From Ricinus communis (lineage: Eukaryota > Streptophyta > Magnoliopsida > Malpighiales > Euphorbiaceae): a stretch of DNA of 64,000 nt. This document shows positions 54,101 to 64,000 of the stretch, piece after piece. The notes beneath the pieces are model-generated. The model saw only the letters and a program-made list of their open reading frames with translations, was not told the origin of the DNA and did not search any database. Where the stretch lies: positions 28,090,802 through 28,154,801 of the forward strand of contig NC_063258.1 in assembly GCF_019578655.1 (NCBI RefSeq). The letters run 5' to 3'. Numbering within the stretch: position 1 is the stretch's first letter; each line of letters opens with the position of its first letter. The translations under genes were made by a program, and so were the position numbers.

Positions 54101-54498
54101 CGAAGAACTAAAAAATAGGAGCAATCACAAGCTTAACTAACACAAATCATTCAATATCCTTAATCCCTACTTCACTAACAAAATCCAAAAACCCAACAAA
54201 ACCCAGAAAGCAAATTCAAGAAAAGAATGATAAGTGAGAATTTCACCTCTTCAACAGCACCCTTTTCCCTTGCAGAAGCAATGAAAGATTTGCCACCATT
54301 TACACCAACAGTACTCATAATCTGTGCCCAAAATGAAGCCCCTAAGCCTAAAACAAGCCTACGAGGTGCTTTAAATCTAGTGTTCAACTTCCAATGGGCT
54401 TTTGTGGAGAGAGGAGAATAGTGATTAGGACAAACAGTAGCAAGAACTGATAGCTTCTGTTGCAGTTTTAGACACATAAAATTGGCCATTTTTGACAT
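51143..54498 (-). CDS. SAM-dependent methyltransferase, plastid-type, unknown substrate
   Basis: Eight exons: 54498-54247, 53641-53574, 53165-53018, 52934-52854, 52449-52363, 52206-52121, 51651-51531, 51220-51143. Phases agree and yield 306 residues. The N-terminal 45-60 residues are basic and hydroxylated (KLQQKLSVLATVCP ... RFKAPRRL), a plausible transit peptide, then VLGLGASFWAQIMS, a short hydrophobic stretch. The core resembles a type 11 methyltransferase. Motif I is atypical: ILDMCSSW followed by VSHYPKGY in place of D-x-G-x-G. Other motifs are FFDVITNTVSVDYL and RILKPGGLAVM. It ends in DPMYIVYSRKASSA. A close relative as I recall is At4g29590; the substrate is not known to me. The start could also be the second ATG, three codons later, with little effect. 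Confidence 0.85.
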
Positions 54499-56519
54499 TT
54501 CATTAACACATTATATTTATTTTGCGTATTTATATGTTGAGATTTGGATTAGGATAGCATGACAACGTGTATTTATCATAACCGTGCAACGGCTTTTTGT
54601 TCTTAAAAATATATATATATATATATCAATGGCCACCCTTTTACGGTTGGGATTAGTCTTGGGTTTACGATGAATGTGCAGTTGAATTTCTTTTCTCCTG
54701 CAAACAATGGTTTAATTAATATTTTTAATTATTCTGAAAAAAATTATAAATAGTCTCGTAATGATAAATTTCCAAATTATTTTTAAATAGAGATATATAT
54801 TTGAGTTATATTTTTAAACTGCTCAAATTGAAAATAAATAATTATATACACTCACGCCAAGCTTAGCTTGGTAGTGAATATAATATATATATATATAACT
54901 TGACTAAAGTCTCTCATCTGTAATTAAAAAATAATAACCCTAATTTTATTTTTTTAAACTGGTCAGAACTAAAAGCCCACCCCAATCCGAACCCAGTTCC
55001 GCCTCTGCGTACAAATGCAACGCCACGAAGAATCAACATATTTCTCTTCAAATTTTCTTTTCTCAGACAATCAAATCCATGTCATAGGTTATTTACCATC
55101 TTACCTTGAAATTGCCTGCCTTTGATTTTACCACATTTTAATACTTCAGCTTTCATATGCCTCGGATCACATGAAACAATGCTGTCATCATAGATTTGAT
55201 AAAAAGAAAAAGGCTGTCACCATAGATTGGTAGGTGTAGAAGTGGACAAGGAAGCTCCAAATTAAGTGACAAACGAAACAGTATTTCATTCTTTTTCCTT
55301 TCTTAATTTAGAAGAAGTTGCGGGAGAAGGGACAGTGACAATATATATAGTAATATATAAAAACAAATGCTTGCAAGCTTGCAGCAACTTCATATAATAT
55401 AAAATCCCCAATCTCTGTGAATCCAATGTCCGCATCAATTAGCTAAAAGGCATATGTTCTTGAATATGGCCCTTTTCTTTTTATCCCCATTCTGAATTAT
55501 TTATGCACAATCAGTGATAGAGCTGCTGCAACAAAGAATAATAAAGCCTAAAGGAAAGAAATCTTATGGATTACGTATCCCTTCACAGACCCAAACCCAC
55601 CATGGGTACTTTAAAGGTTAAGGTGTAGAAACATAAATAAGAATCAAATTATGTAAATTCTGTTTATTTATGTGAAGCTACAATCTATACAAAATAGAAT
55701 GTGAAATTCTCAAATTTTCGATTATGAATAGTTCATCTAAAATCTGATGTAAATTACGTAAACGCGAGTTATATAATAAGCATTAGGATAATGTTATCTT
55801 TGCAACATTATTGAGCAAACCACAAGATCAGTTGGATGCCAAACCAAGTATCTTAGGTGGTACAATCGGTCCATGAGCAGGACGCATCAAATGTTATTCA
55901 ATTATATCTTCCTTGTCTTAACTTATCAATTATATTAACAAAAAGAAAAGACCCTTAATAGTAAACGACTAATTAAATAAAATAATAAAGCATGAGCTAA
56001 TAATAATACCCTCGTTTGGTAGCATCTGCATCTCATTTCACATGCTGGAAGTTGACTGGACCTTGTTGTACAATAATATCAATTATGTAATTGCAAGTAC
56101 AAATGCAGAAAGTCATGGGTTAAACTAATAGTAATTCCTACTTCCAGGCAATGTAATGACAATCGCTAAGCTCAATCAAATAATTTCTATGATATTTCTC
56201 AATGGAAAACCTTATGCTTCCACTCAACCAATCCTCCTCTTTTTATTTGACTACTCTGCATGCATTAGGTATATCTTTGAAGTTTCTGGATAAGCTGATT
56301 GGAAAATAATTTGATGGATATTTTAATTTAAGGAGATATCAAATTGGAATTTTACTATTATATAAGTTTAATTGTCAGCAAAATGGCTCATTTGTTTAAA
56401 CAAATGAATTATATAAGTTTAAATTCATAAAGAAATCTGAAGCAAGTGGAATGAATATTCATGCGGAGCTGGCAGGCAAAAATTATCACAAACTGAAGAC
56501 CCACTAATCTTAATCCTCC
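54499..56519. other. Divergent intergenic region (methyltransferase / cytidine deaminase)
   Basis: About 2 kb of AT-rich DNA with a TA run near 54607-54626. It carries the promoters of two divergent genes. No gene is seen. Confidence 0.5.
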
Positions 56520-56527
56520 TATAAATA
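56520..56527 (+). promoter_or_regulatory. TATA box of cytidine deaminase gene
   Basis: TATAAATA lies about 140 bp upstream of the start codon, followed by a pyrimidine-rich leader (CTCCCTCCTC-type), which is a normal plant arrangement. Confidence 0.55.
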
Positions 56528-56663
56528 ATCTCCCTCACGCTCCCTCCTCTTTCCCCTTCCCCTCTCCTCCACCTTCTTCCTCCTGATTTCGTGGGAAACT
56601 CTCTTACACACATTTCTCCAATTGCTTATCAAAAGCCCTCCAATTCAATAACCCACCTCAGAA

Positions 56664-57599
56664 ATGGAGCCACCCAGGTTCGTAATCGAAGCATCCGAAG
56701 CCGAATCGATGGCCCAAAAAGCAGGGCTTACCCTTGTCGAGCTCCTCCCCACCCTCGTCAAGTCCGCTCAATCCTTAGCTCGGCCACCCATCTCCGACTA
56801 CTACGTGGGTGCAGTGGGACTCGGATCATCGGGTCGGATATTCTTCGGAGCCAACCTTGAATTCCCAGGTCTCCCTCTCCATCAGTCTGTCCACGCCGAA
56901 CAATTCCTCATCACTAATCTTTTTCTCAATGCCGAATCTAATCTCAAATATGTCGCCGTTTCTGCTGCTCCTTGTGGGCACTGCCGCCAATTCTTTCAAG
57001 AAATCCGCGACGCCCCTGATATCCAGATCCTCATCACCGGCGATAGTAATAATACTAACAATAACGATCAAAGTAACGGAGATATTAAGAGGTTTGATAC
57101 TTTGTCAAACTTATTACCGCAGAGATTTGGACCGTACGATCTTCTGGATAAGAGTGTGCCGTTAGTTTTAGAAAAACATAATAATCACATGTCATTGCAA
57201 AATGATGATATTAGTAATAACAGTAAAAAGGTCCCGAATGGGATTAGTATTTCTGTTTTTGATGATTTAAAGTTGGAAGCTCTGGAGGCTGCAAATAGTT
57301 CTCATGCACCCTACAGTAAGTGCCCATCTGGGGTGGCATTGATGGATTGTGAAGGGAAGGTTTATAAAGGGTCCTACATGGAGTCTGCCGCTTACAATCC
57401 AAGTTTGGGGCCTGTGCAGGCGGCGATTGTGGCGTATTTGGTGGGTGGTGGTGGTGGGTATGAGAAGATTGTGGCAGCGGTGTTGGTGGAGAAAGAAGAG
57501 GCTGTGGTGAGACAGGAATTCACTGCAAGGTTGCTTTTGCAAGTCATTTCTCCCAGGTGTGAGTTTAAGGTGTTTCATTGCAGCAGCTCAAAGTCTTAA
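56664..57599 (+). CDS. CDA1: Cytidine deaminase
   Basis: This enzyme deaminates cytidine and deoxycytidine to uridine and deoxyuridine in pyrimidine salvage, in the cytosol. The gene is a single uninterrupted exon of 311 residues, as for the two-domain, dimeric E. coli-type enzymes. The N-terminal domain has the zinc-site motif His77-Ala-Glu79 (SVHAEQFL), where Glu79 is the proton shuttle. The P103-C104-x-x-C107 motif (APCGHCRQ) supplies the other two zinc ligands. The C-terminal domain (about 208-305) retains the fold (SSHAPYSKCPSGVAL, GSYMESAAYNPSLGP) but has lost all zinc ligands, as expected for the non-catalytic repeat. An Asn-rich insert sits between the domains. The start follows a TATA box and leader. 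In Arabidopsis CDA1 (At2g19570) is next to the tetraspanin TET2. Confidence 0.95.
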   Translation: MEPPRFVIEASEAESMAQKAGLTLVELLPTLVKSAQSLARPPISDYYVGAVGLGSSGRIFFGANLEFPGLPLHQSVHAEQFLITNLFLNAESNLKYVAVSAAPCGHCRQFFQEIRDAPDIQILITGDSNNTNNNDQSNGDIKRFDTLSNLLPQRFGPYDLLDKSVPLVLEKHNNHMSLQNDDISNNSKKVPNGISISVFDDLKLEALEAANSSHAPYSKCPSGVALMDCEGKVYKGSYMESAAYNPSLGPVQAAIVAYLVGGGGGYEKIVAAVLVEKEEAVVRQEFTARLLLQVISPRCEFKVFHCSSSKS

Positions 57600-59313
57600 T
57601 TGGATCAAAATCATTCATTTTTCGTTCTGGCTTATGTATAATTATTGTATTGCTTCAGTAGTAAAATTATTGGCCTTGAAAAGCTGGATATGGAATATAG
57701 GCCAAATTTAAACAAAAAAAGTATGCTTAATTGGCATGCAAATCGTACACAAAACAAGTTTGTCTCTTAGGTTTAAATAAAGTTACTGCTCTCTTCTATC
57801 TCCTTGTATTGTTTTAAATATTCAGTTGTGTATATGAGATAATGAATTTGAACAACTAAAAAAATCAAATCACTAAACTAATTGCCTTCACTCCATTATT
57901 ATTCTTGGTTGAATGGTAGGATTGTTTCCTTGCGACCACCTCCTTGATACTTAATTTCATTCACCCAATTTTCAATGAATAAGGATTTCAATAACATAAT
58001 AATTGCAGTACTACCATCCAATAGTGGCTAGTTCTAGGCTAGCTCATGGCAATTGGCTTTTTCTTTAAGCTCTTTCAAGCACAGACATCCCAAAAGAAAG
58101 CGGCTGGGTCCTCTGCCTCCAGAATTGGTGTCAATAAACGTAGCAGTGTAGTAGTTTGATTGGATGGGTAAGAGTGGAGTTTCGTGAGTTGGAATTCCAA
58201 TATTTACATGAGGTTCATTCTTTATCACACTTTGTGTGATGGGTATTTGAGCAAAGGAAGTTAATCATAGCCTACATAAGTGATAATACTATCAAAACAA
58301 GTGTCTCAGAAAGGTTTCCTTGGTTTGCCTCTTTTCATCCCTTTTGACTTGTACTAAGAAAGAATTAGGGGAAACTGCATTTGAGTTCTGAAGGATTACG
58401 GCAGAGTAAAGTTTGTGATTCTGATATGCTTTAGCAAGAGCCAAAAGACGCAAGGATATTTTTTAGAAAAAGGGATTTCTTTTGGCGTGCAGAGATTATT
58501 GATATGAATGAGAATAAGTTGGCTATTCCGGCAAGTGCTTGGATGAGTACCACATACTCTGAATGCTCTATATTTATAACTACAAATTGTAATGTGTTTT
58601 AAATTTTATAACTATTCTATGCATCAAGCCCAGAAAACTGCCTAATAACGCATTTTGGATGATTACAGAATAAACAAAAGAATGAAACTACTTACTGAAG
58701 ACACAGCAGCAACAACTAAGACGCTGCTATCAGCTTCACATATCTTTTGACTCTCAAATCAATATAAGTTCCAAGGTTAAACACTTGCGAAGCAAGTGAT
58801 GCAGGAACCGGGTGCTACCCTTCTGGTGCTTTGTTCAGAGACGGATAAATAAGAACATGATAATCATGTTTTATTAAACAAACTAAAACAACCACAAAAT
58901 CGATAAGCATATGGTTTTTTTTTTTTTTTTTCTTTAATTAAAGGTTGGTAGCACACGAGTAATCGGTGAAGATCAAAGAAAAAAGGCTTGAGAATCTACG
59001 TCTAGCAAATTCAAATGATTAACTCACGAATCAGATGAGGAAATAGTCATGAACTTGATATGGGGTCACGTTAGAAAAACAGAAAAGCCAATCCAATAAA
59101 AACATGAAAAATGTTGATGCATAAGTTCCTTGAACAGGAAACAAATAATCTTTTTATCTCTGTCTTAGTCAAAAATCATGACTTCCATTATCTACTAAAT
59201 GAATCTTCTTAACCCCAATAACATTTGACAAAGGAATGAGCTGCAAGTACAAAAATCACCCATTTCAATGGAATGATTGCGCTGTAAACAACAAATCTGT
59301 TAAATGGAGGAAG

Positions 59314-59365
<52 letters not shown>

Positions 59366-59432
59366 TTTGTTTCCTTTTTCTTTATAACTTTTGAGAATGT
59401 CTGATTAATTGAATTAAAATCATTGGAAACTG
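57600..59432. other. Intergenic region between deaminase and PRA1 genes
   Basis: AT-rich DNA holding the deaminase 3' UTR and a long TA repeat at 59319-59359. No gene is visible; the frame at 58034-58228 shows no family features. Confidence 0.5.
59319..59359. repeat. (TA)20 microsatellite
   Basis: About 20 perfect TA units, the longest TA repeat in the window, lying 74 bp past the stop codon of the PRA1 gene and possibly within its 3' UTR. Confidence 0.95.
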
Positions 59433-60050
59433 CTAGGAGGCAGAAAATGAAGAAGATGCAGGATTTTTAAGAGGCACAATGCCTGCATTATCCCCGCTGC
59501 GTAATACTCCAACCGATCCAAATCCTTCTTCTTCATCCTCAATGTATTTCAAATCATCAGTACTCCTAATTGCGCCATGAACCACAACCACCACCACCCC
59601 CACAAAGAGAGCAATAATAATGTTATCGCTTACATTTGTAAACAAAAGCACCATGACAGTAACCGTCAGCAACAATGTCATCACAGCATTATCATGCATG
59701 ACAATGTCAAAAACCACCAAAGGATCTCCCTCGCGTAGAAAATATAGGAACAGCCATGCTGCCATCATGATTATAAAGACTATTAATGAAATGGGATGCC
59801 AGAGCAAGCTGAGGAAGAGGATGACAAGTATGATAATGACATAGTTGTATCGGAAGTATGCAGCATTCATTTTGATACTTTGAACAGTTTCGTGGAACGT
59901 GGTGGGAAGGTTGAAGGACTGCAGCTGCATCATTTCCCTCCATGGCCTTCTTGTACCGAGATTCGATTCAATCTTTTCTCTCGCGTTCAAAAGAATGCGC
60001 AGTTTTGATGATGGGAGTGATTCTGCAGGTATTGTTCCATATGTTGTCAT
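59433..60050 (-). CDS. PRA1 family protein (PRA1.F-like)
   Basis: PRA1 (prenylated Rab acceptor) proteins help Rab GTPases reach membranes and act in ER-Golgi-endosome traffic. A single exon of 205 residues begins MTTYGTIPAES, a start typical of the F group. The region RPWREMMQLQSFNLPTTF (about 35-52) is the conserved cytosolic PRA1 segment. Several hydrophobic stretches follow: YVIIILVILFLSLLWHPISL, IIMMAAWLFLYFL, TLLLTVTVMVLLFT and NIIIALFVGVVVVVVHGAI, the usual two hairpins. The acidic tail (DDLKYIEDEEEG) resembles ER-export signals of the family. Subgroup assignment within PRA1 is tentative. Confidence 0.92.
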   Translation of the reverse strand: MTTYGTIPAESLPSSKLRILLNAREKIESNLGTRRPWREMMQLQSFNLPTTFHETVQSIKMNAAYFRYNYVIIILVILFLSLLWHPISLIVFIIMMAAWLFLYFLREGDPLVVFDIVMHDNAVMTLLLTVTVMVLLFTNVSDNIIIALFVGVVVVVVHGAIRSTDDLKYIEDEEEGFGSVGVLRSGDNAGIVPLKNPASSSFSAS

Positions 60051-60567
60051 CTTTCTAATGATCTAGAGAGACAGACAGGGAGATTCTGAGAAAATGCTAA
60101 CGAGGATTGAGGAGAAGAAAGTGGGACATAACAATTTTTGTTTTTTTCTTTTCCTTTTATCTTTTTTAAAGGTTAAGAGAGAACGTTGAGGTGCACCATT
60201 AATCGACCAGTAGTCCTTATGGTTTATATTGTAACAAGATATATCATCATAGATATTAGGGATGGATTCCTTTTTTTCTTTTTCTTTTTTTAAAGTATAT
60301 ATCTATTAATGGATGATAGGATCTGATATTCAGTATGAGAAGTGATTCATGTAAACACCACGTTTTCTTAAATACAAAACCAGCTTTCTTTCCAGCTGGG
60401 TATTAGTCAACCACCAAAGCATCATCGCCATGAGAACGTTTGTTTTGATAATTCTTTTCAAGCAATAGTTACTATTTCTTAGCTAGAATCTATCAAATAT
60501 AACAATGGAAACAAAAAACAAATTGGAAGAATCTCCAAAAGAATTAGAACAGTTATTGCAGATTTCA
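60051..60567. other. PRA1 upstream region and 3' flank of the next gene
   Basis: Short AT-rich spacer with the minus-strand PRA1 promoter near 60060-60300 and the 3' flank of the small membrane-protein gene beyond. No gene is seen. Confidence 0.5.
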
Positions 60568-61230
60568 CTATTTGGGAACCTCTCCTCTAAGAATCTTCCA
60601 AGGACCAGAGTAGAACTTTGGCTTCATCAGAGGCACTGCTTCACCAGGATGTTCTTCCCAGTACTTCTCCTGCTCAATACCAGAAACACAATTCTTTACT
60701 TAGAACCTTGAAAATCACTAAAATCTCAATGACTTGTGGACCGACAAAACTTAATAATAGTAGTTAAAAATAGAATATTAACGTGGTAGAAATGATATTT
60801 TCAAATTCCAACTAATATGCAGAGAGATGAACACTTGACAGATCAGAGCAAAAGCTGAAATGTTAAGCATATTATTTGAACAGAATCATCCAGCTTTTAT
60901 GATAAAAATCAATCAACTGGAAATGCATAACTAGTACATACCAATCAGTGTCCGAGGGTTAAATTAAACAAAACAAGTCTGTAACCCTTTCTGTAATTAT
61001 TAGAATTGAAATATAATCTGAAAATATATGAAAGTATCAATCTTTACTTTGTAGAGTTGCTCAGTGATAGCAGAGGCGACAACACCAGTATAAAACGCGG
61101 CTATATAAATAGTGATCAGAGGAGTAAAAGATTTAGGTCTTCTGTATGGTTCTATCATATCCCAAAGAAGTGTTCTCTCCCACTTTGTGTACACATAATC
61201 TGCATATTTCCTCCATAGATAGCTTGTCAT
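60568..61230 (-). CDS. Small single-membrane-span protein, possibly mitochondrial complex I plant subunit
   Basis: Two exons, 61230..61048 and 60669..60568, joined in phase 0 (AAA|gtaaag ... gagcag|GAG), encode 94 residues. The protein starts MTSYLWRKYADYVYTKWERT, then IEPYRRPKSFTPL. One hydrophobic segment (ITIYIAAFYTGVVASAI, about 39-55) follows. The C-terminal part reads EKYWEEHPGEAVPLMKPKFY and ends GEVPK. The high Trp/Tyr content, no cleavable presequence and single span suggest an inner-membrane accessory protein. I think it resembles the plant-specific complex I subunit called P1 (At1g67350), but this is from memory and unsure. Exon 2 lies in a different frame from the plus-strand open frame at the same place and is too short to be noticed alone. 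A likely 5' UTR intron acceptor (gttgcag) lies at about 61254. Confidence 0.75.
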
Positions 61231-61254
61231 TTTAGCCTACCTTTTATTGCTCAC

Positions 61255-63115
61255 CTGCAACTTATTTGTATATACAAGAAAAGAAAAGAAAGAATGAATT
61301 AAAATGACAAACAAAGAAACAAACCCCTAGTTTCACTGAATTATTGCGGAATTTTGTGTAATTCAATATTGTGCATAAATTCCTAAGTTTTTGAAGTACA
61401 ACAAAAGAACCTAATAACTACCTGAATTTACAAAATGAGGAACCTAGCTTATGGGATCAAGATATTCAGCTAGTGAATGAACTTGAAACTTCAAGAAATT
61501 AAGTAGTGCATTTCATCCCCTACAAGAATAAGCATCACTTATGGTTTTGACAAGAACATTTGCAGCTTCTGTTTATTTTAGGGAATCAATTAATTTCAAA
61601 TTCTCCTCCCCTCTAGTGTGTTTGTATTTTCTTTTAATTGAAAGGGGTCTTTGATTTTTGAAGTATTGCTCCTCCTGTAAACTTAATATTGTTACACATT
61701 ATTTGCTTGTTATCCTTCAATCTGCAAGCATCACTGAATTCCTATGTTAACTACTGACAAGCTCTAGTTATTAATAAATCAGTAAGTTACTTCAATTTCC
61801 CTAAACTGCAGTAAAAACTTTATGACTCCATAGAGTAGTTTCAATTTTCAACCATCAGAGTCAGTTCAAATCCTACAACTCATGGAACACCTGTAAGTCC
61901 TACAAGTTGCTGCAGACATGATTTAATCAAAATCTATAAATATATTGATCTTATTACACCAAATAATCAACATAAGTATAATAGACGCAATATCTATTCC
62001 AATTCATACATCTTCCAACTCCAAGTTTAAGAGTGCTTAGGTACCACCTTTGGAAAAAAAAAAAAACAATTAACATATTAAGTACTAAAATAGCAGATCT
62101 TTTTATAACTATTATTATAAGAAATATCAAAATAACACTTACTCAATAAAAAATTCACGGAAATTACACATCTTCAATCAACATCTTCTTCAATTGAATA
62201 TAAACAACTTGCTTCTGCAGTTGAACAAGATTCTAAAGAAAAAAAAAAAATAAGGCTGATAGTATTCAAAATATCATGTAAAACTTAATTTAAGGAAATA
62301 AATAAAATAAAATTGTTTATTATCTTTAAAACTTGCCCATAGCCAATTATGAACACTTTCTCAACTCAAAAACAGAAAAGCTTTTGGAAAAAGAAAATAA
62401 AAATGCAATTAGAAAACAGTATTGATTACAGAAAATGTTGCGAGGGTAACTAAATAATGCAATCAGAATCCAATCAAAAAAATAAAGCTAGAAACTATCT
62501 ATTTTAGCATGTTAGAACTTCAAAATTCTCATAACAGTGTTCATTTTTTTGCCAGAAGCAGCAGTAGACATACTTAAATAGTTCATTACTATGAAATAAA
62601 ACACTAGTACTATAACGTGAGAGAAAGTTTTAAAAAATATAAGAGACATCATCGAATATTTACTGCAAGAGAAAAAGAAAAGGACCGGCATTCTCACTTA
62701 ATTTGAGACACCCTGGCTTTGAAGGCTTCGGAGTTCCTTTGGGAACAGTCAGGTATAAATCCTGTTGGAAAAAAAATGGCAGGGTAGGGGAAAAGAGAGG
62801 ACCTTGCCATTGCTGTGTAGATCATGTGGCATACCCGAAAATAGGAAGAAACTAAGATTAGGACTAAAATTTTCATACTTGCTGCAATGCACTGAATTGG
62901 AGTATTTAACTTTATTGCCTCCCTAAAATGCTATTAACTGGTCCATAACTAAGTCAAAACTCAATATTACAACAAGAAAATAGCTGCTTTTCTAGAAGAG
63001 GTCAAACAATAGCCAAACATCTCAAGCAAAAATTTCAATCTTCATGAACATTCAGATTCTTGTAATACCTAAATGAAGAAAATAAGAGACAAAGACAGAA
63101 AATCAACACCACCTA
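61255..63115 (-). other. Possible long 5' UTR intron of the small membrane-protein gene
   Basis: On the minus strand GTTGCAG just before the start region could be an acceptor, and GATCTAG|gtggtg near 63115 could be a donor, after a GC-richer leader (63120-63240). The interior is AT-rich with no convincing gene. This is a structural inference without transcript support. Confidence 0.3.
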
Positions 63116-63847
63116 GATCACCGGAGACTGCTGCGAGGGTTTAAAGAAGCCAGATGACCGGCGGCGACTGATGCGACGTTGAAGAAGAAAGATGACCGGC
63201 GATTGAGGGTTTGCAATGGTGGAGGCTTGAGAGGTTAGAGGGAGGTGTAGAGGCTGTGAGAGGTAGAGGAGATGAAAATAGAATTAAGGTTTCTCCAGTT
63301 ATTTTAGTTTGCAAATATATCAAAACTACATAATTTTTTATTTTGCATCAATTTTTAACTTTTCTTAAATGCATATATAAAGTATTTACTCCTATTTTGG
63401 TCGTAAATAATTTATTAAATTCATATATCATATTTATATTTTTATATTTTTGAGATATTTTAGAATTAAAATTTTATTTATATATACATCTTGAGTTTTG
63501 ATGATATTTAGTTTTTAGTTTATCAATAAATAATATTAATTTTTATTTAAATTATAATTTTATTTCATGAATATAATAATATTTTCACATTTTAAAAACC
63601 TGCCCTATGTTTTTAAATAGGATAATTAATTATTTAATTGTTAATTTCTTTGAGATTAATTAATTAAAAATAAATATAAAAAATTTAAATCGTACTGAAT
63701 ATAAAAAAATAAGTAAAAGGTTATTTTATAAAAATAATAATGTTATCTTATCACTACATTAATTAATAATATTAATATTTTTGATATTAAAATAGTGTTG
63801 AGGTTCTGAAAAAGAAAAATTAGGTCCTATGTTACAGGGATGATATC
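63116..63847. other. AT-rich terminal intergenic region
   Basis: The part to about 63250 may be a transcribed leader. Beyond 63320 the DNA is very AT-rich with no gene or RNA signature. Confidence 0.45.
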
Positions 63848-63957
63848 ATGAACTTGAGATAAACTTAGATTATCTGTTCTTTCCTTCAATGATATTTATT
63901 ATATGAACTTGAGATAAACTTAGATTATCTGTTCTTTCCTTCAATGATATTTATTAT
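63848..63957. repeat. Perfect tandem duplication, 55-bp unit, two copies
   Basis: The unit beginning ATGAACTTGAGATAAACTT at 63848 is repeated at 63903 without a difference that I can see, ending TTTATTAT. The sharp boundaries and absence of divergence point to a recent duplication. Confidence 0.93.
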
Positions 63958-64000
63958 TTCTTGCAAACAAATGATATTTAATTTCCATTTGCTTCAAAAA

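Noticed and set aside
60505..60711. Plus-strand frame over the small membrane-protein exon
   Set aside because: It is the antisense shadow of minus-strand exon 60669..60568, which encodes a coherent conserved-looking tail.
63141..63323. 60-codon minus-strand frame
   Set aside because: Ser/Pro/Thr-rich with no domain; better explained as leader sequence of the downstream gene.
1..64000. CRISPR arrays, prophage, integrase or other mobile defence systems
   Set aside because: No regularly spaced repeats, no phage or transposase open frame; the window is plant nuclear DNA.

Overview
The window is nuclear DNA of a eudicot plant. The genes are split by AT-rich GT-AG introns (up to 20 exons), lie far apart, and encode plant-specific families such as a SHAQKYF MYB, ACC oxidase, EFFECTOR OF TRANSCRIPTION and a plant tetraspanin. 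The intergenic DNA is very AT-rich and full of TA, CT and CTTT microsatellites. I cannot fix the species; a rosid is likely. I found no CRISPR, prokaryotic or viral system. All exon joins were worked out by eye from splice sites, reading frame and family similarity.

Layout. 0.7-5.5 kb, minus strand: serine acetyltransferase (cysteine synthesis) and an EFFECTOR OF TRANSCRIPTION-type protein (GIY-YIG fold plus four Cys/His repeats). 5.5-11 kb: AT-rich desert. 11.0-15.4 kb, plus: a UspA-domain/protein-kinase fusion. 16.4-19.4 kb, plus: mitochondrial LpxA-type acyltransferase. 19.4-25.0 kb: no gene seen. 25.0-26.5 kb, plus: single-repeat MYB regulator. 26.5-32.3 kb: no gene, but short repeats and a SINE-like relic. 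32.3-40.5 kb, minus: 20-exon K+ efflux antiporter of the KEA4/5/6 group. 43.3-44.5 kb, plus: ACC oxidase. 45.3-46.8 kb, minus: FANCE-like DNA-repair protein. 48.2-50.1 kb, plus: tetraspanin with a GC-AG intron. 51.1-54.5 kb, minus: SAM-dependent methyltransferase. 56.7-57.6 kb, plus: cytidine deaminase. 59.4-60.05 kb, minus: PRA1 protein. 60.6-61.2 kb, minus: small one-TM protein, possibly a plant complex I subunit. The last 2.7 kb is mostly non-coding and ends in a perfect 55-bp tandem duplication.

The genes do not form one pathway; each is an independently transcribed plant gene. What ties them together is gene order. As I recall Arabidopsis, their counterparts fall into three short blocks: At5g56760-At5g56840 (SAT, ET, UspA-kinase, MYB), At4g29540-At4g29590 (LpxA, FANCE, methyltransferase) and At2g19570-At2g19600 (deaminase, tetraspanin, ACC oxidase, KEA4). 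Here the three sets are interleaved on one segment, which looks like an ancestral order that Arabidopsis broke up by duplication and gene loss. I did not find an undescribed biological system. The most useful leads are this synteny, the kinase that keeps its catalytic residues in a family often labelled inactive, the GC-AG intron, the unusual methyltransferase motif I and a few uncharacterised repeats.
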